Shown one piece after another: positions 16,810 through 25,501 of a DNA stretch of 64,000 nt. Positions within the stretch are counted from its first letter, which is position 1, and each line of letters opens with the position of its first letter. Source of the stretch: Pantoea alhagi (lineage in GTDB: Bacteria > Pseudomonadota > Gammaproteobacteria > Enterobacterales > Enterobacteriaceae); assembly GCF_002101395.1 (NCBI RefSeq), contig NZ_CP019706.1, positions 2,418,001 to 2,482,000 on the forward strand. Direction: 5' to 3'. The translations under genes and the position numbers were made by a program. Below the pieces are notes generated by a model. The model saw nothing but the letters and a program-made list of their open reading frames with translations, had not been told where the DNA came from and searched no databases.

Positions 16810-18174
16810 TTATTTAATGATTTCGTAGCACGGTATATAGGCCGTGCCCGGCAGCTTCATGCGGTGCTGAGCCACGAAGCCCTGCAGCAGATCGTCCATG
16901 CGATGCATAATGGCCGGGTCGCCATGAAGCCTGTAGGGGCCTTTCTGCCGAATCTCACGGATACCCATCTCTTTTACGTTACCGGCAACGATACCCGAGA
17001 AGGCGCGACGTAAGGCCGCTGCCAGTTTTTCCGGCGGCTGATTAGGATAAAGATTAAGATTGGCCATGTTTTCATGCGTAGGCAGGAACGGAACCTGTAG
17101 GTCTGGCTCAATACGCAGGGACCAGTTAAAGCTGTAAGCATCGCCGCTTTCACGCCGGTTCTCTTTAACCTGCGGCATCGCTTTTTTCATCTGGCGCGCC
17201 ACTTCGGCGGCATCGTCAATAATAATGGTGTAATAACGACGCGCCTGCTCACCCACGGTATTCACGATAAACTCATCCAGCACGCGGAAATAATCGGCGC
17301 TCTCTTTGGGCCCGGTCAGAATCAACGGCAGCATCTGATCGTTATTTTCCGGGTTCATCAGAATGCCCAGCAGATAAAGTAGCTCTTCCGCCGTACCGAC
17401 ACCGCCCGGGAAAATGATAATGCCGTGAGCGATACGCACAAACGCTTCCAGGCGCTTTTCAATATCCGGCATGATAATCAGCTCATTGACCAGCGGATTC
17501 GGCGGCTCGGCGGCAATAATCGATGGCTCCGTCAGACCAATAAAGCGCCCTTCACGGTAGCGCTGCTGCGCATGACCCACCGCAGCGCCTTTCATCGGTG
17601 CTTCCATTACGCCTGGTCCGCAGCCGGTACAGATATTGAGTTCGCGCAGACCGAGTTGGGTGCCGACATTGCGGCAATATTGATATTCGGTGGCATTAAT
17701 CGAGTGCCCGCCCCAGCACACCACCATATTAGGGTTCTCGCCTACGTGCAGGGCACGCGCGTTACGCAGGATAGAAAAAACCAGATTGGTAATATGGACG
17801 GAATTATCCAGATCGAGCTGCTGAAAGCGGCCTGCTGTTTCGAACTGACCCGTAACAAACAGAATATCGCGCAGTACGGCAAACAGGTTTGCCTGCAAAG
17901 AACGAATAATGCGTCCGTCAACAAAGGCCTCTTCGGGAGGATTGATCAGTTCCAGTTTTACGCCGCGCTCGCGGCGTAGCACATTAATATCGAAGTTTTC
18001 AAAGCGGGAGAGCAGTTCATGGCTGCTGTCGGTCTGGCTACCGGAGTTAAGCACGGCGAGAGAACAGTTGCGAAACAGCTGATAGAGATCGCTGCTGGCC
18101 GTACGTTTCAGCATGTCGACTTCTAATTGCGACAGCAAATCCATTGAGCCAAGTGGGCTGATATGTGTAATCAA
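16810..18174 (-). CDS. ppnN: Nucleotide 5'-monophosphate nucleosidase PpnN
   Basis: PpnN (YgdH) hydrolyses purine and pyrimidine nucleoside monophosphates to base and ribose 5-phosphate and is allosterically activated by (p)ppGpp. The 454 residues equal E. coli PpnN. The central LOG-type Rossmann domain has NICTGCGPGVMEAPMKGA and the PGGVGTAEELLYLLG motif. Flanking N-terminal (DUF4478-like) and C-terminal (DUF3412-like) domains complete the fold. The gene encoding the (p)ppGpp synthetase RelA is 17 kb away in the same window. Confidence 0.95.
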   Translation of the reverse strand: MITHISPLGSMDLLSQLEVDMLKRTASSDLYQLFRNCSLAVLNSGSQTDSSHELLSRFENFDINVLRRERGVKLELINPPEEAFVDGRIIRSLQANLFAVLRDILFVTGQFETAGRFQQLDLDNSVHITNLVFSILRNARALHVGENPNMVVCWGGHSINATEYQYCRNVGTQLGLRELNICTGCGPGVMEAPMKGAAVGHAQQRYREGRFIGLTEPSIIAAEPPNPLVNELIIMPDIEKRLEAFVRIAHGIIIFPGGVGTAEELLYLLGILMNPENNDQMLPLILTGPKESADYFRVLDEFIVNTVGEQARRYYTIIIDDAAEVARQMKKAMPQVKENRRESGDAYSFNWSLRIEPDLQVPFLPTHENMANLNLYPNQPPEKLAAALRRAFSGIVAGNVKEMGIREIRQKGPYRLHGDPAIMHRMDDLLQGFVAQHRMKLPGTAYIPCYEIIK

Positions 18175-18357
18175 GTGCGCTCCTTTACACCCGCCGGGGT
18201 GACAAATGACACCGTGCCGTTACGATAACCGCACGGTGACGAGAAAATCCCTGAGCGGTAGCGTATTGCCACCGCTGCTTCTCAGAGTAGCCTTCTGTAC
18301 TGAAGTTCCTCAACCGATTCCTGTAACAGCGCGCAGCCCTGCGAGGAACTGCGCAAT

Positions 18358-19203
18358 TTACTGACGCACCAGGCGCGAATGGCTGGGCGAAAAATCAGTA
18401 TTGCTGCGCCATGGATTAATATCCAGTCCGCCGCGTCGCGTATAGCGGGCATATACCGACAGCGTCTCCGGCTGGCAGAAGCGCAACAGATCGTTAAAGA
18501 TACGTTCCACGCACTGCTCATGGAACTCATTATGATGACGGAACGAGACCAGATAGCGTAGCAATGCCTCACGCTTGATGCGCGGCCCGCGATAGCGAAT
18601 TTGTACCGAGCCCCAGTCAGGCTGGTGAGTAATCAGACAGTTCGATTTCAACAGATGGCTGACCAGCGTCTCTTCAACGATCTCTTCGCCTTTGGCATCG
18701 GCCAGATAATCAGCGTTGAACTGATAGTCATCGATGCTGATATCCTGCTCATCAATGCAGAAACCATCGAACTGACCAATCGGTTGTCCTTCAATCTCTT
18801 GCAGGCGAAACAGCGCCACGCTGACTTCACCCTGCGCGCAGGCGCGCAAATCGCGTTCCAGCGTCTGGCGCACTTCGCCCCAGTCGGCAAAGCGTGTCTG
18901 ATTAAAACTGTTAAGATAGAGTTTAAAACTTTTTGATTCGATGAGATTAACGCTATCCGCCCGCAGCACGACCTCGCCCACAGCAACCTGGGGAACGCCT
19001 TTCGCATTCAGCCACGAGAGCTCATACAATGTCCAGATATCGGCACCATGAAAGGGCAGATGAGTAGGGTAAAGACCCAAAGGCTCACGATTCAGCGAGC
19101 GGGGCACCGCCTGCAGCAAGCCAGGTTCATACCGATCCTGATATGCGGTTGGCTTGCCCAGCGTCAGGCCGGCAAGCGCTTGATGTTGTTCATAAGAAGA
19201 CAT
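18358..19203 (-). CDS. queF: NADPH-dependent 7-cyano-7-deazaguanine reductase
   Basis: QueF reduces the nitrile of preQ0 to the aminomethyl group of preQ1, the last free-base step of queuosine synthesis. This is the long two-domain form (281 residues, 282 in E. coli). The nucleophilic cysteine is Cys189 in SNCLITHQPDWGSV, and the QueF signature ESKSFKLYLNSFNQT is present. It is transcribed away from syd. Two further queuosine genes, queE and queD, are at 43.8-45 kb. Confidence 0.96.
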   Translation of the reverse strand: MSSYEQHQALAGLTLGKPTAYQDRYEPGLLQAVPRSLNREPLGLYPTHLPFHGADIWTLYELSWLNAKGVPQVAVGEVVLRADSVNLIESKSFKLYLNSFNQTRFADWGEVRQTLERDLRACAQGEVSVALFRLQEIEGQPIGQFDGFCIDEQDISIDDYQFNADYLADAKGEEIVEETLVSHLLKSNCLITHQPDWGSVQIRYRGPRIKREALLRYLVSFRHHNEFHEQCVERIFNDLLRFCQPETLSVYARYTRRGGLDINPWRSNTDFSPSHSRLVRQ

Positions 19204-19310
19204 AACGTAACCTCAAACCCGTCGGGGAAGACGAGTTGCGTCTTTTCCTGTGATAAAGAAACGGTAAACAAGGCTGTAAGTGTAACTCAGTCAGCCTGGA
19301 GTAAAAAAAG

Positions 19311-19865
19311 ATGAATGATCTTATTGCCGCCGCGTTGCGGGACTTCACTCAACAATATTGCCAACGTTGGCAGCAGGATTATGGCCATCTGCCTGCCAGC
19401 GCCGGGTTATACGAAGTTCCTTCGCCCTGCGTGACAGAAAATCGTGACGAACACGTTCTGTGGCAGCCGCAGCCTTTTAGCCTGGAACCGCACCTTGCGG
19501 CGGTAGAACGGGCGCTGGAGCTACAGCTACAGTCTTCGGTGGTGAGTTATTATACAACGCAATTCGCCGGAGATATGCAGGCGACGTTCGGGCAACGGCC
19601 CATCACTTTACTTCAGGTATGGAGCGAGACCGATTTTGAGCGAGTACAGGAAAACCTGATTGGGCATTTGGTCATGAAAAGGCGTTTAAAACAAACTCCG
19701 ACCCTGTTTATTGCCACCACCTCTTCTGATTCAGAAATTATATCGGTGTGCAATTTAACGGGTGAAGTGATCTGTGAAGTATTGGGAACGCCACGACGTG
19801 AAAAACTGGCTGCGGATCTTCGGACTTTTCTTAAGGCATTACAACCGGTTACTGAGATGAGTTAA
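19311..19865 (+). CDS. syd: SecY-interacting protein Syd
   Basis: Syd is a peripheral cytoplasmic-membrane protein that binds SecY and may proofread the translocon. The 184 residues match the family (181 in E. coli). Conserved blocks are YEVPSPCV, WQPQPFSLEPHLAAVERA, YYTTQFAGDMQATFG, LLQVWSETDFERVQENLIGHL and ISVCNLTGEVICE. It is divergent from queF and followed by a stem-loop and the csrB control region. Confidence 0.94.
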   Translation: MNDLIAAALRDFTQQYCQRWQQDYGHLPASAGLYEVPSPCVTENRDEHVLWQPQPFSLEPHLAAVERALELQLQSSVVSYYTTQFAGDMQATFGQRPITLLQVWSETDFERVQENLIGHLVMKRRLKQTPTLFIATTSSDSEIISVCNLTGEVICEVLGTPRREKLAADLRTFLKALQPVTEMS

Positions 19866-19883
19866 GCGATTGACTTATCATGT

Positions 19884-19912
19884 TGTGAGACATCTCTTAC
19901 ATTAGCTGTAAG
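19884..19912 (+). promoter_or_regulatory. UvrY (GacA-type) response-regulator box upstream of csrB
   Basis: TGTGAG ACATCT CTTACA at 19884-19901 is an interrupted palindrome matching the TGTAAG-N6-CTTACA box bound by UvrY/GacA upstream of csrB-type RNA genes. A further half site, TGTAAG, lies at 19907-19912. The palindrome centre is about 185 bp upstream of the probable csrB start, a distance like that in E. coli. The cognate sensor BarA is encoded at 31.1-33.8 kb. Confidence 0.8.
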
Positions 19913-19983
19913 AGATCGCCAGAAAAAACCACAAGAAAACTGAAAGTTTTTTTGTGAAGATAATGTAAATCATCAACTTAGTG

Positions 19984-20005
19984 AAATCTGCCTTTTCAGA
20001 TTTTT
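19984..20005 (+). terminator. Putative terminator of syd
   Basis: AAATCTG (19984-19990), loop CCTTTT, CAGATTT (19997-20003) followed by TT form a stem-loop with a T-rich end about 120 bp after syd and before csrB. Confidence 0.5.
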
Positions 20006-20077
20006 GCCAGGCTTAATCGTTAAAGGAAAAGGTATCTTGTTTCCTGTGCTGGCTAAGGCAAACTGTACATTATCGGA

Positions 20078-20392
20078 AAGGGAATCCGTGGATTGGACAA
20101 CGTCAGGGAAGGCGTTCATCAGGATGATTTGCCGCACAGGGAAATGCATTAAAGGATGGCTTCAGGAAGAAGCTGGATATTCCAGGATGGAATAAAAGGA
20201 CACCTCCAGGATGGAGAATGAGAGCCAGACAGGACGACTGGTGGGCCAGGAAAGCCAATGGAGTATCGCCATGAAGGCGTGTTTGTCAGGATGACAACAG
20301 GGAAAAGTTTTCATGGATGAGCAGGGAGCATCAAAGTAGCGGGACTGCTGCAAACGAACCGGGGGCACTGTTAATACAGTGCCCCTTTTTTT
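20078..20392 (+). ncRNA. csrB: CsrB regulatory RNA (CsrA antagonist)
   Basis: CsrB sequesters the translational regulator CsrA through many GGA-containing hairpin loops. From 20075 to the terminator I count 23 GGA triplets, most as AGGAT, AGGA or AGGGA, many in small hairpins (CCTCCAGGATGGAG). The blocks CACCTCCAGGATGGAGAATG and GGATGAGCAGGGAGCA match E. coli CsrB. It ends with GGGGCACTG/CAGTGCCCC (20362-20385) and seven T. It sits between syd and yqcC, the E. coli position. The 5' end is inferred from a possible TACATT -10 at 20066-20071 and from alignment to the start of E. coli CsrB, so it could be off by tens of bases. Confidence 0.92.
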
Positions 20393-20468
20393 ATGCTGCG
20401 CGTTTTCCCGCCGCTCCGGCGATGCTATGCTTGCCGCCCTTAAAATTTCACCCGTTGTGAGGATGCCC

Positions 20469-20795
20469 ATGCACCGTGAACATCAGGTTCGCCAGGGGTT
20501 GCTGGCGGTCGAAGCATTACTGAAAACGCATGCGCTATGGCAGAGCGAAGCGCCTGAGACGGCCGCGTTCGACAGCACGCAGCCGTTTTTCCTTGATACC
20601 ATGCAGCCGCTGGAGTGGTTGCAGTGGGTCTTAATCCCCCGGATGCACGCCTTGCTCGATGCCGAGGCTGCGCTACCGCAAAATTTTGCTATCGCGCCCT
20701 ATTATGAAATGGCGCTGGAAACCGGGATGCCGGGTCGGCGCGAGTTACTGACTCACCTTAACGCGCTTGATGCGCTATTTATAACGGATCGTTAA
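20469..20795 (+). CDS. yqcC: YqcC family protein
   Basis: 108-residue DUF446 protein of unknown biochemical function. Conserved blocks are QPFFLDTMQPLEWLQWVLIPRMH and IAPYYEMALE (the first over residues about 38-60). I choose ATG 20469 (MHREHQVRQGL) because GAGG sits 6 bases upstream and E. coli YqcC begins similarly. The in-frame ATG at 20463 is too close to that site, and longer starts run into the csrB terminator. The stop overlaps the truC start (TAATG), so yqcC-truC are translationally coupled. Confidence 0.88.
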   Translation: MHREHQVRQGLLAVEALLKTHALWQSEAPETAAFDSTQPFFLDTMQPLEWLQWVLIPRMHALLDAEAALPQNFAIAPYYEMALETGMPGRRELLTHLNALDALFITDR

Positions 20796-21574
20796 TGCTG
20801 GAAATTATCTATCAGGATGAGTGGCTGGTCGCGGTAAATAAACCGGCCGGATGGCTGGTGCATCGCAGTTGGCTGGATCGCAAAGAGAAAGTCGTGGTGA
20901 TGCAAACGGTGCGCGATCAAATTGGGCAGCACGTATTTACCGCGCATCGCCTCGATCGTCCTACCTCCGGCGTTCTGCTGATGGGGCTTTCCAGTGACGT
21001 TGGTCGTTTGCTGTCGCAGCAGTTTGAGCAGCACCAGATGGTAAAAACCTATCATGCCGTGGTACGTGGCTGGCTGGAGGGCGCGGAGCGGCTCGATTAT
21101 CCCCTTACCGAAGAGCTGGATAAGATAGGGGATAAATATGCCTCGCCGGATAAAGGACCGCAGCCGGCGGTAACCCACTGGCGCGGACTGGCAATCACGG
21201 AACAGCCGGTGGCAATTGGCCGCTATCCTACTTCCCGCTACAGCCTGATGGAGCTTCAACCTGCGACGGGACGCAAACATCAGTTGCGGCGTCATCTCTC
21301 TCATTTACGTCACCCGATTATTGGCGATACCACCCACGGCGATTTACGTCAGAACCGCGGTGTGGCGCAGCATTTTGGCTGTGACCGCTTAATGCTGCAC
21401 GCCAGCAGCCTGGCGCTGAATCATCCGGTCACCGGCGAGCCACTTATTCTACGGGCCGGGCTCGATCATGAGTGGCAGCGACTGATGCAGCAGTTTGGCT
21501 GGCAACATCATCTCCCTGATATTCCCAGGGTTGAGTTTGTACAGACGCCAGGTCAGGATAGAGAATCACATTAA
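20795..21574 (+). CDS. truC: tRNA pseudouridine(65) synthase
   Basis: TruC makes pseudouridine 65 in the T-arm region of some tRNAs. It is an RluD-type pseudouridine synthase with the catalytic aspartate Asp54 in HRLDRPTSGVLL, plus VNKPAGWLVHRS near the N-terminus and RKHQLRRHLSHLRHPIIGD near residue 165-185. The 259 residues match the E. coli length (260). The ATG overlaps the yqcC stop by one base, and yqcA follows after 11 bp with GGGAGA as ribosome site. Confidence 0.95.
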   Translation: MLEIIYQDEWLVAVNKPAGWLVHRSWLDRKEKVVVMQTVRDQIGQHVFTAHRLDRPTSGVLLMGLSSDVGRLLSQQFEQHQMVKTYHAVVRGWLEGAERLDYPLTEELDKIGDKYASPDKGPQPAVTHWRGLAITEQPVAIGRYPTSRYSLMELQPATGRKHQLRRHLSHLRHPIIGDTTHGDLRQNRGVAQHFGCDRLMLHASSLALNHPVTGEPLILRAGLDHEWQRLMQQFGWQHHLPDIPRVEFVQTPGQDRESH

Positions 21575-21585
21575 GGGAGAAGTTT

Positions 21586-22032
21586 ATGGCGCAGATAGGT
21601 ATTTTCGTCGGAACGGTTTATGGCAATGCGTTGCTGGTCGCGGAAGAGGCGGAGCCGATCCTGCAAGAGCAGGGACATCAGGTGCAGATTTTTGAAGATC
21701 CCAGCTTTAGCGACTGGCAGCAGTACAGCGACAAAGTTGCGCTGATTGTCACGTCCACGACCGGGCAGGGTAATTTTCCTGACAGCATTGCCGGGCTGTA
21801 TCACGACGTAAAAGATAAGCTGGGGCATCAGCCGCAGCTGCGCTATGGCGTTATCGCGCTGGGCGACAGCAGCTACGATCACTTCTGCGGCGCAGGGAAA
21901 ACCTTTGACGCCCTGCTGCAGGAGCAGGGCGCAACGCGCACAGGCGATGTGCTGCTGGTGGATGCGATGGAATCACCGGAGCCGGAAAGCGTGACTTCGC
22001 CCTGGGTAGAAAACTGGGGCAAGCTGCTGTGA
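21586..22032 (+). CDS. yqcA: Flavodoxin-like protein YqcA
   Basis: 148-residue short-chain flavodoxin that should bind FMN. The phosphate-binding loop is the N-terminal GTVYGNALLVAEEAE, and the flavin-contacting segments are TSTTGQGNFPDS and LGDSSYDHFCGAGK. Physiological partners are not established. It belongs to the MioC/YqcA group, and its position after truC identifies it as yqcA. It ends facing garD, with a 13-bp-stem hairpin in the short gap. Confidence 0.92.
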   Translation: MAQIGIFVGTVYGNALLVAEEAEPILQEQGHQVQIFEDPSFSDWQQYSDKVALIVTSTTGQGNFPDSIAGLYHDVKDKLGHQPQLRYGVIALGDSSYDHFCGAGKTFDALLQEQGATRTGDVLLVDAMESPEPESVTSPWVENWGKLL

Positions 22033-22037
22033 TCCTT

Positions 22038-22085
22038 CCCGCTCCGGTAAGCGTTGCTTTTCGCCGATCAGGTTACCGGAGCGGG
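22038..22085. terminator. 13-bp perfect stem-loop between convergent yqcA and garD
   Basis: CCCGCTCCGGTAA (22038-22050) and TTACCGGAGCGGG (22073-22085) are perfectly complementary around a 22-nt loop. The right arm lies inside the last codons of garD. It probably works as a bidirectional transcription end, although neither side has a long T run. Confidence 0.55.
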
Positions 22086-23630
22086 ATTAAACACCGCCAG
22101 TGCATTGCGAATACCCCAGCGGTCGGACCAGGTTTGCTGACGGCCGCTGGCGATATCCAGAATCAATGTGAATAATCGCCAGCCCACTTGTTCAATGCTC
22201 TCTTCTCCGGTCGCAATGGTGCCCGCGTTAATGTCCATTAAATCGTGCCAGCGGTTGGCTAACGCGGTGCGCGTCGCCATTTTAATCACCGGAATGGCGG
22301 CCAGGCCATAGGGCGTGCCGCGTCCGGTGGTGAAAACCTGTAGCGTAATACCGGAAGCCATCTGCTGCGTGCCGCAGACAAAATCACTGGCGGGCGTGGC
22401 GGCATAAATCAGCCCGCGTTTCGTCGGACGCTGTCCCGGCGACAGCACCTCAACGATGGCACTGCGTCCTGATTTGGCAATCGAGCCAAGCGCCTTTTCC
22501 ACCACATTTGCCAGCCCGCCTTTTTTATTGCCCGGCGAAGGATTGGCACTACGATCGGTTTGGCCCTGACGCAGATATTCATCATACCAGGCCATCTCTT
22601 CCAGCAGTCGCTTACCGGTTGCCTCATCTGCCGCGCGCGGCGTTAATAAATGTATCGCATCACGAACCTCGGTGACTTCGGAAAACATCACCGTTGCGCC
22701 ACAGCGCACCAGCAGATCCGAGGCGTAGCCTACCGCAGGATTCGCCGTTACGCCGGAAAAAGCGTCGCTGCCTCCGCACTGCATGCCGACAATCAGCTCA
22801 GAAGCGGGGCAGGTCTCTCGCTGTCGCTGGTTCAGGCGCTGCAGGTGCCGATCCGCCACGCGCAGGATCTCTTGCACCATCGCCTCGAAGCCGACATGAC
22901 GTTCATCCTGCAAACGCACAATATCTTCTTCGCCGAGGGAGATCGCCTGTACATCATCGCCGTTAGCGGATAACAGCCGCTCCGGCTGGAGTTTCTCGCA
23001 GCCAAGGCTCACTACCATCACCTCACCGCCGAAGTTAGCGTTCAGCGCCAGGTTATGAATGGTGCGGATAGGGATAATGGCTGCTGGCGCGTTGATCGCT
23101 ACGCCGCAGCCGTAGAGATGATTCAGCGCCACCACGCCGTCGACGTTGGGGTAACGCGGCAACAGCTCGCGCTCAATAATGTTGACCACATAATCCACTA
23201 CGCCTGCCACGCAGTGTACGCTGGTGGTAATTCCCAGCAGATTACGCGTGCCGACGCTGCCATCAGCGTTGCGGTAGCCTTCAAAGGTATAGCCCTCCAG
23301 CGGCGGCAGCGGCTCCGGCACGCGCGTCGCCAGCGGCAAGCTTTCCAGTGGCGGCGCTTCCGGCAGTGTTACCAGCGACTCGTCAATCCAGCTGCCCTGA
23401 GCAATATCACGCAGCGCGTAGCCAATCACTTCGCCATAACGGCGAATGGTTTCGCCGCGTGCAATCGCGCTCAGTGCCACCTTGTGCCCCTGAGGAACAT
23501 GTTCCGTCAGGCGCAGGCCGCAGGGAAACAGGCTGCCAGCCGATAAACCGTTGTCATTCACTACGATAGCGACATTGTCGTCTTCGTGTACCCGAATGTA
23601 TCGCGGTGTCTCTTCACGAATTGTTTTCAT
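22068..23630 (-). CDS. garD: Galactarate dehydratase
   Basis: GarD dehydrates galactarate (meso-galactaric acid) to 5-keto-4-deoxy-D-glucarate, the intermediate shared with the glucarate route. The 520 residues match the UxaA/GarD family: an N-terminal SAF domain (residues about 1-95), then GYRNADGSVGTRNLLGI, NHLYGCGVAIN, GMQCGGSDAFSGVTANPAVG and the C-terminal CGTQQMASGITLQVFTTGRG. Iron dependence is known for the family. It is transcribed away from the gudP operon across a 515-bp control region and converges with yqcA. In E. coli K-12 garD is divergent from garPLRK instead. Confidence 0.96.
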   Translation of the reverse strand: MKTIREETPRYIRVHEDDNVAIVVNDNGLSAGSLFPCGLRLTEHVPQGHKVALSAIARGETIRRYGEVIGYALRDIAQGSWIDESLVTLPEAPPLESLPLATRVPEPLPPLEGYTFEGYRNADGSVGTRNLLGITTSVHCVAGVVDYVVNIIERELLPRYPNVDGVVALNHLYGCGVAINAPAAIIPIRTIHNLALNANFGGEVMVVSLGCEKLQPERLLSANGDDVQAISLGEEDIVRLQDERHVGFEAMVQEILRVADRHLQRLNQRQRETCPASELIVGMQCGGSDAFSGVTANPAVGYASDLLVRCGATVMFSEVTEVRDAIHLLTPRAADEATGKRLLEEMAWYDEYLRQGQTDRSANPSPGNKKGGLANVVEKALGSIAKSGRSAIVEVLSPGQRPTKRGLIYAATPASDFVCGTQQMASGITLQVFTTGRGTPYGLAAIPVIKMATRTALANRWHDLMDINAGTIATGEESIEQVGWRLFTLILDIASGRQQTWSDRWGIRNALAVFNPAPVT

Positions 23631-24145
23631 TGCTTCGGTATCCAGTAAATGGAAAAGGGTGGAAAGGGAGATGGCGCTGGTGAAAACCGCGTCTTAGGTT
23701 TTTGCTGTGAAAAGTATAAGAAGCGGCAACAGGGCGAGCATTATGCAAATGACCTGGTTTCTGTGTGCCGTTTAATTCATTTTCAGGCTTTAGAACAAAT
23801 GCAAGTGAAGAGGCTCACAAACCTCACCCGCACTCTCTCTGGCTCTCAGCCTGTCGGCCTGAAAAAAGCAATTCCGTGAGCCGTACCGCAGCGAATTATG
23901 CAAACGCCATAAAATAAGCATTTTTCACCATCAAATATCGGGCTTTATTCCAGTGAATTGCTCCGTTGCGCTCCATATACTTTTTCCCAGCTTTGACGAC
24001 TGGTGAGACAACAGCGCTGCGTAATCGATGTTTTTGCTAACAAATAATTATCGCCATGTTTAACCCAACCTCATTCTGATACTCAACGCGAAGTGTATGC
24101 AGTCAGAGTGGAAAGTAGCGTACCGCTATATTTCAGGAGTGCATC
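23631..24145. promoter_or_regulatory. garD-gudP divergent control region (515 bp)
   Basis: No gene is supported here. It must hold the promoters for garD (leftward) and gudP (rightward). A CRP-like site is described separately at 23801-23822. The gudP ATG is preceded by AGGAG at 7 bases (24137-24141). In E. coli these genes respond to the sugar-acid regulator CdaR; its gene is not in this window and I cannot place its operator. Confidence 0.6.
23801..23822. promoter_or_regulatory. Possible cAMP-CRP binding site
   Basis: AGTGA-AGAGGC-TCACA (23804-23819) matches the TGTGA-N6-TCACA core at 9 of 10 positions. It lies 174 bp upstream of garD and about 325 bp upstream of gudP, so it could serve either promoter. 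Functional binding is inferred. Confidence 0.4.
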
Positions 24146-25492
24146 ATGAATTCATTCAGCCAGGCGGAAAGCGCCGTGGAAAAAAGAACCAACGCACGAT
24201 ACTGGATCGTCGTGATGTTGTTTATCGTCACATCTTTTAACTATGGCGACCGCGCCACGCTTTCAATTGCCGGCTCTGAGATGGCGAAAGATATTGGCCT
24301 CGATCCGGTCGGCATGGGCTATATCTTTTCGGCATTCTCATGGGCTTATGTGATTGGCCAAATCCCCGGCGGCTGGCTGCTTGACCGTTTCGGCTCGAAG
24401 CGCGTCTATTTCTGGAGCATCTTCATCTGGTCGCTGTTTACGCTATTACAAGGATTTGTTGATATTTTTGAAGGCTTTACCGTTATCGTTGCGCTCTTTA
24501 TGCTGCGTTTTCTGGTGGGGCTGGCGGAAGCGCCATCTTTCCCCGGCAACAGTCGGATCGTTGCCGCCTGGTTTCCGGCACAGGAACGCGGCACCGCAGT
24601 AGCGATTTTTAACTCAGCGCAATATTTCGCCACCGTTATTTTCGCGCCCATCATGGGCTGGTTAACCTCGCAGGTTGGTTGGGCGCATGTCTTCTGGTTC
24701 ATGGGCGGGTTGGGCATCATCCTGAGCTTTATCTGGCTGAAGGTGATCCACGATCCTAACGATCATCCAGGCGTTAACCGGGCCGAGCTGGAATATATGG
24801 AGAAAGGTGGCGCGCTGATCAATATGGATGCGAAAAAGAGCCAGGAAAAAGTCAGCGGGCGTGAAAAGTGGCACCAAATTCGTCAGCTGATCACCTCGCG
24901 AATGATGCTCGGGATCTATCTCGGTCAGTACTGTATCAACGCGCTTACCTACTTCTTTATTACCTGGTTTCCGGTTTATCTGGTGCAGGCGCGCGGTATG
25001 TCGATTCTGAAAGCGGGGTTTATCGCCTCTGTACCGGCTATCTGCGGCTTCCTTGGCGGCGTGCTCGGCGGAGTTATCTCTGACTGGCTGATGCGTAAAA
25101 CCGGCTCGCTGAATATCGCCCGTAAAACGCCTATCGTTCTCGGCATGCTGCTCTCCATATCAATGGTGACCTGTAACTATGTTGATACCGAATGGGTCGT
25201 GGTGTTCTTTATGGCGTTGGCTTTCTTTGGTAAAGGCATCGGCGCGCTCGGCTGGGCGGTCATGGCAGATACCGCGCCTAAAGAGATTAGCGGCCTCAGC
25301 GGCGGCCTGTTCAATATGTTTGGCAATATTTCCGGCATCGTTACCCCTATCGCTATTGGCTACATCATCGCCACCACCGGGTCTTATAACGGCGCGCTGA
25401 TCTATGTGGGGATCCATGCTTTTGTTGCGGTGCTGAGCTACCTGGTATTGGTGGGCGACATCAAACGCATTGAACTGAAAAAAGTAGCGTAA
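24146..25492 (+). CDS. gudP: Glucarate/galactarate MFS transporter
   Basis: Proton-coupled uptake carrier for D-glucarate and galactarate of the anion:cation symporter branch of the major facilitator superfamily. The 448-residue protein has about twelve hydrophobic segments and opens with VEKRTNARYWIVVMLF and TSFNYGDRATLSIAG. The loop motif GGWLLDRFGSKRVY is the MFS signature after the second segment, and RFLVGLAEAPSFPGN follows. Close similarity to E. coli GudP over the full length, together with gudX and gudD downstream, favours gudP over garP. It is the first gene of a six-gene rightward operon (gudX starts 9 bp downstream). Confidence 0.95.
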   Translation: MNSFSQAESAVEKRTNARYWIVVMLFIVTSFNYGDRATLSIAGSEMAKDIGLDPVGMGYIFSAFSWAYVIGQIPGGWLLDRFGSKRVYFWSIFIWSLFTLLQGFVDIFEGFTVIVALFMLRFLVGLAEAPSFPGNSRIVAAWFPAQERGTAVAIFNSAQYFATVIFAPIMGWLTSQVGWAHVFWFMGGLGIILSFIWLKVIHDPNDHPGVNRAELEYMEKGGALINMDAKKSQEKVSGREKWHQIRQLITSRMMLGIYLGQYCINALTYFFITWFPVYLVQARGMSILKAGFIASVPAICGFLGGVLGGVISDWLMRKTGSLNIARKTPIVLGMLLSISMVTCNYVDTEWVVVFFMALAFFGKGIGALGWAVMADTAPKEISGLSGGLFNMFGNISGIVTPIAIGYIIATTGSYNGALIYVGIHAFVAVLSYLVLVGDIKRIELKKVA

Positions 25493-25501
25493 GGAGAGGC
25501 G

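Noticed and set aside
23649..23879. 76-codon frame in the garD-gudP control region
   Set aside because: No recognisable domain, no good ribosome site, and it overlaps the CRP-like site.
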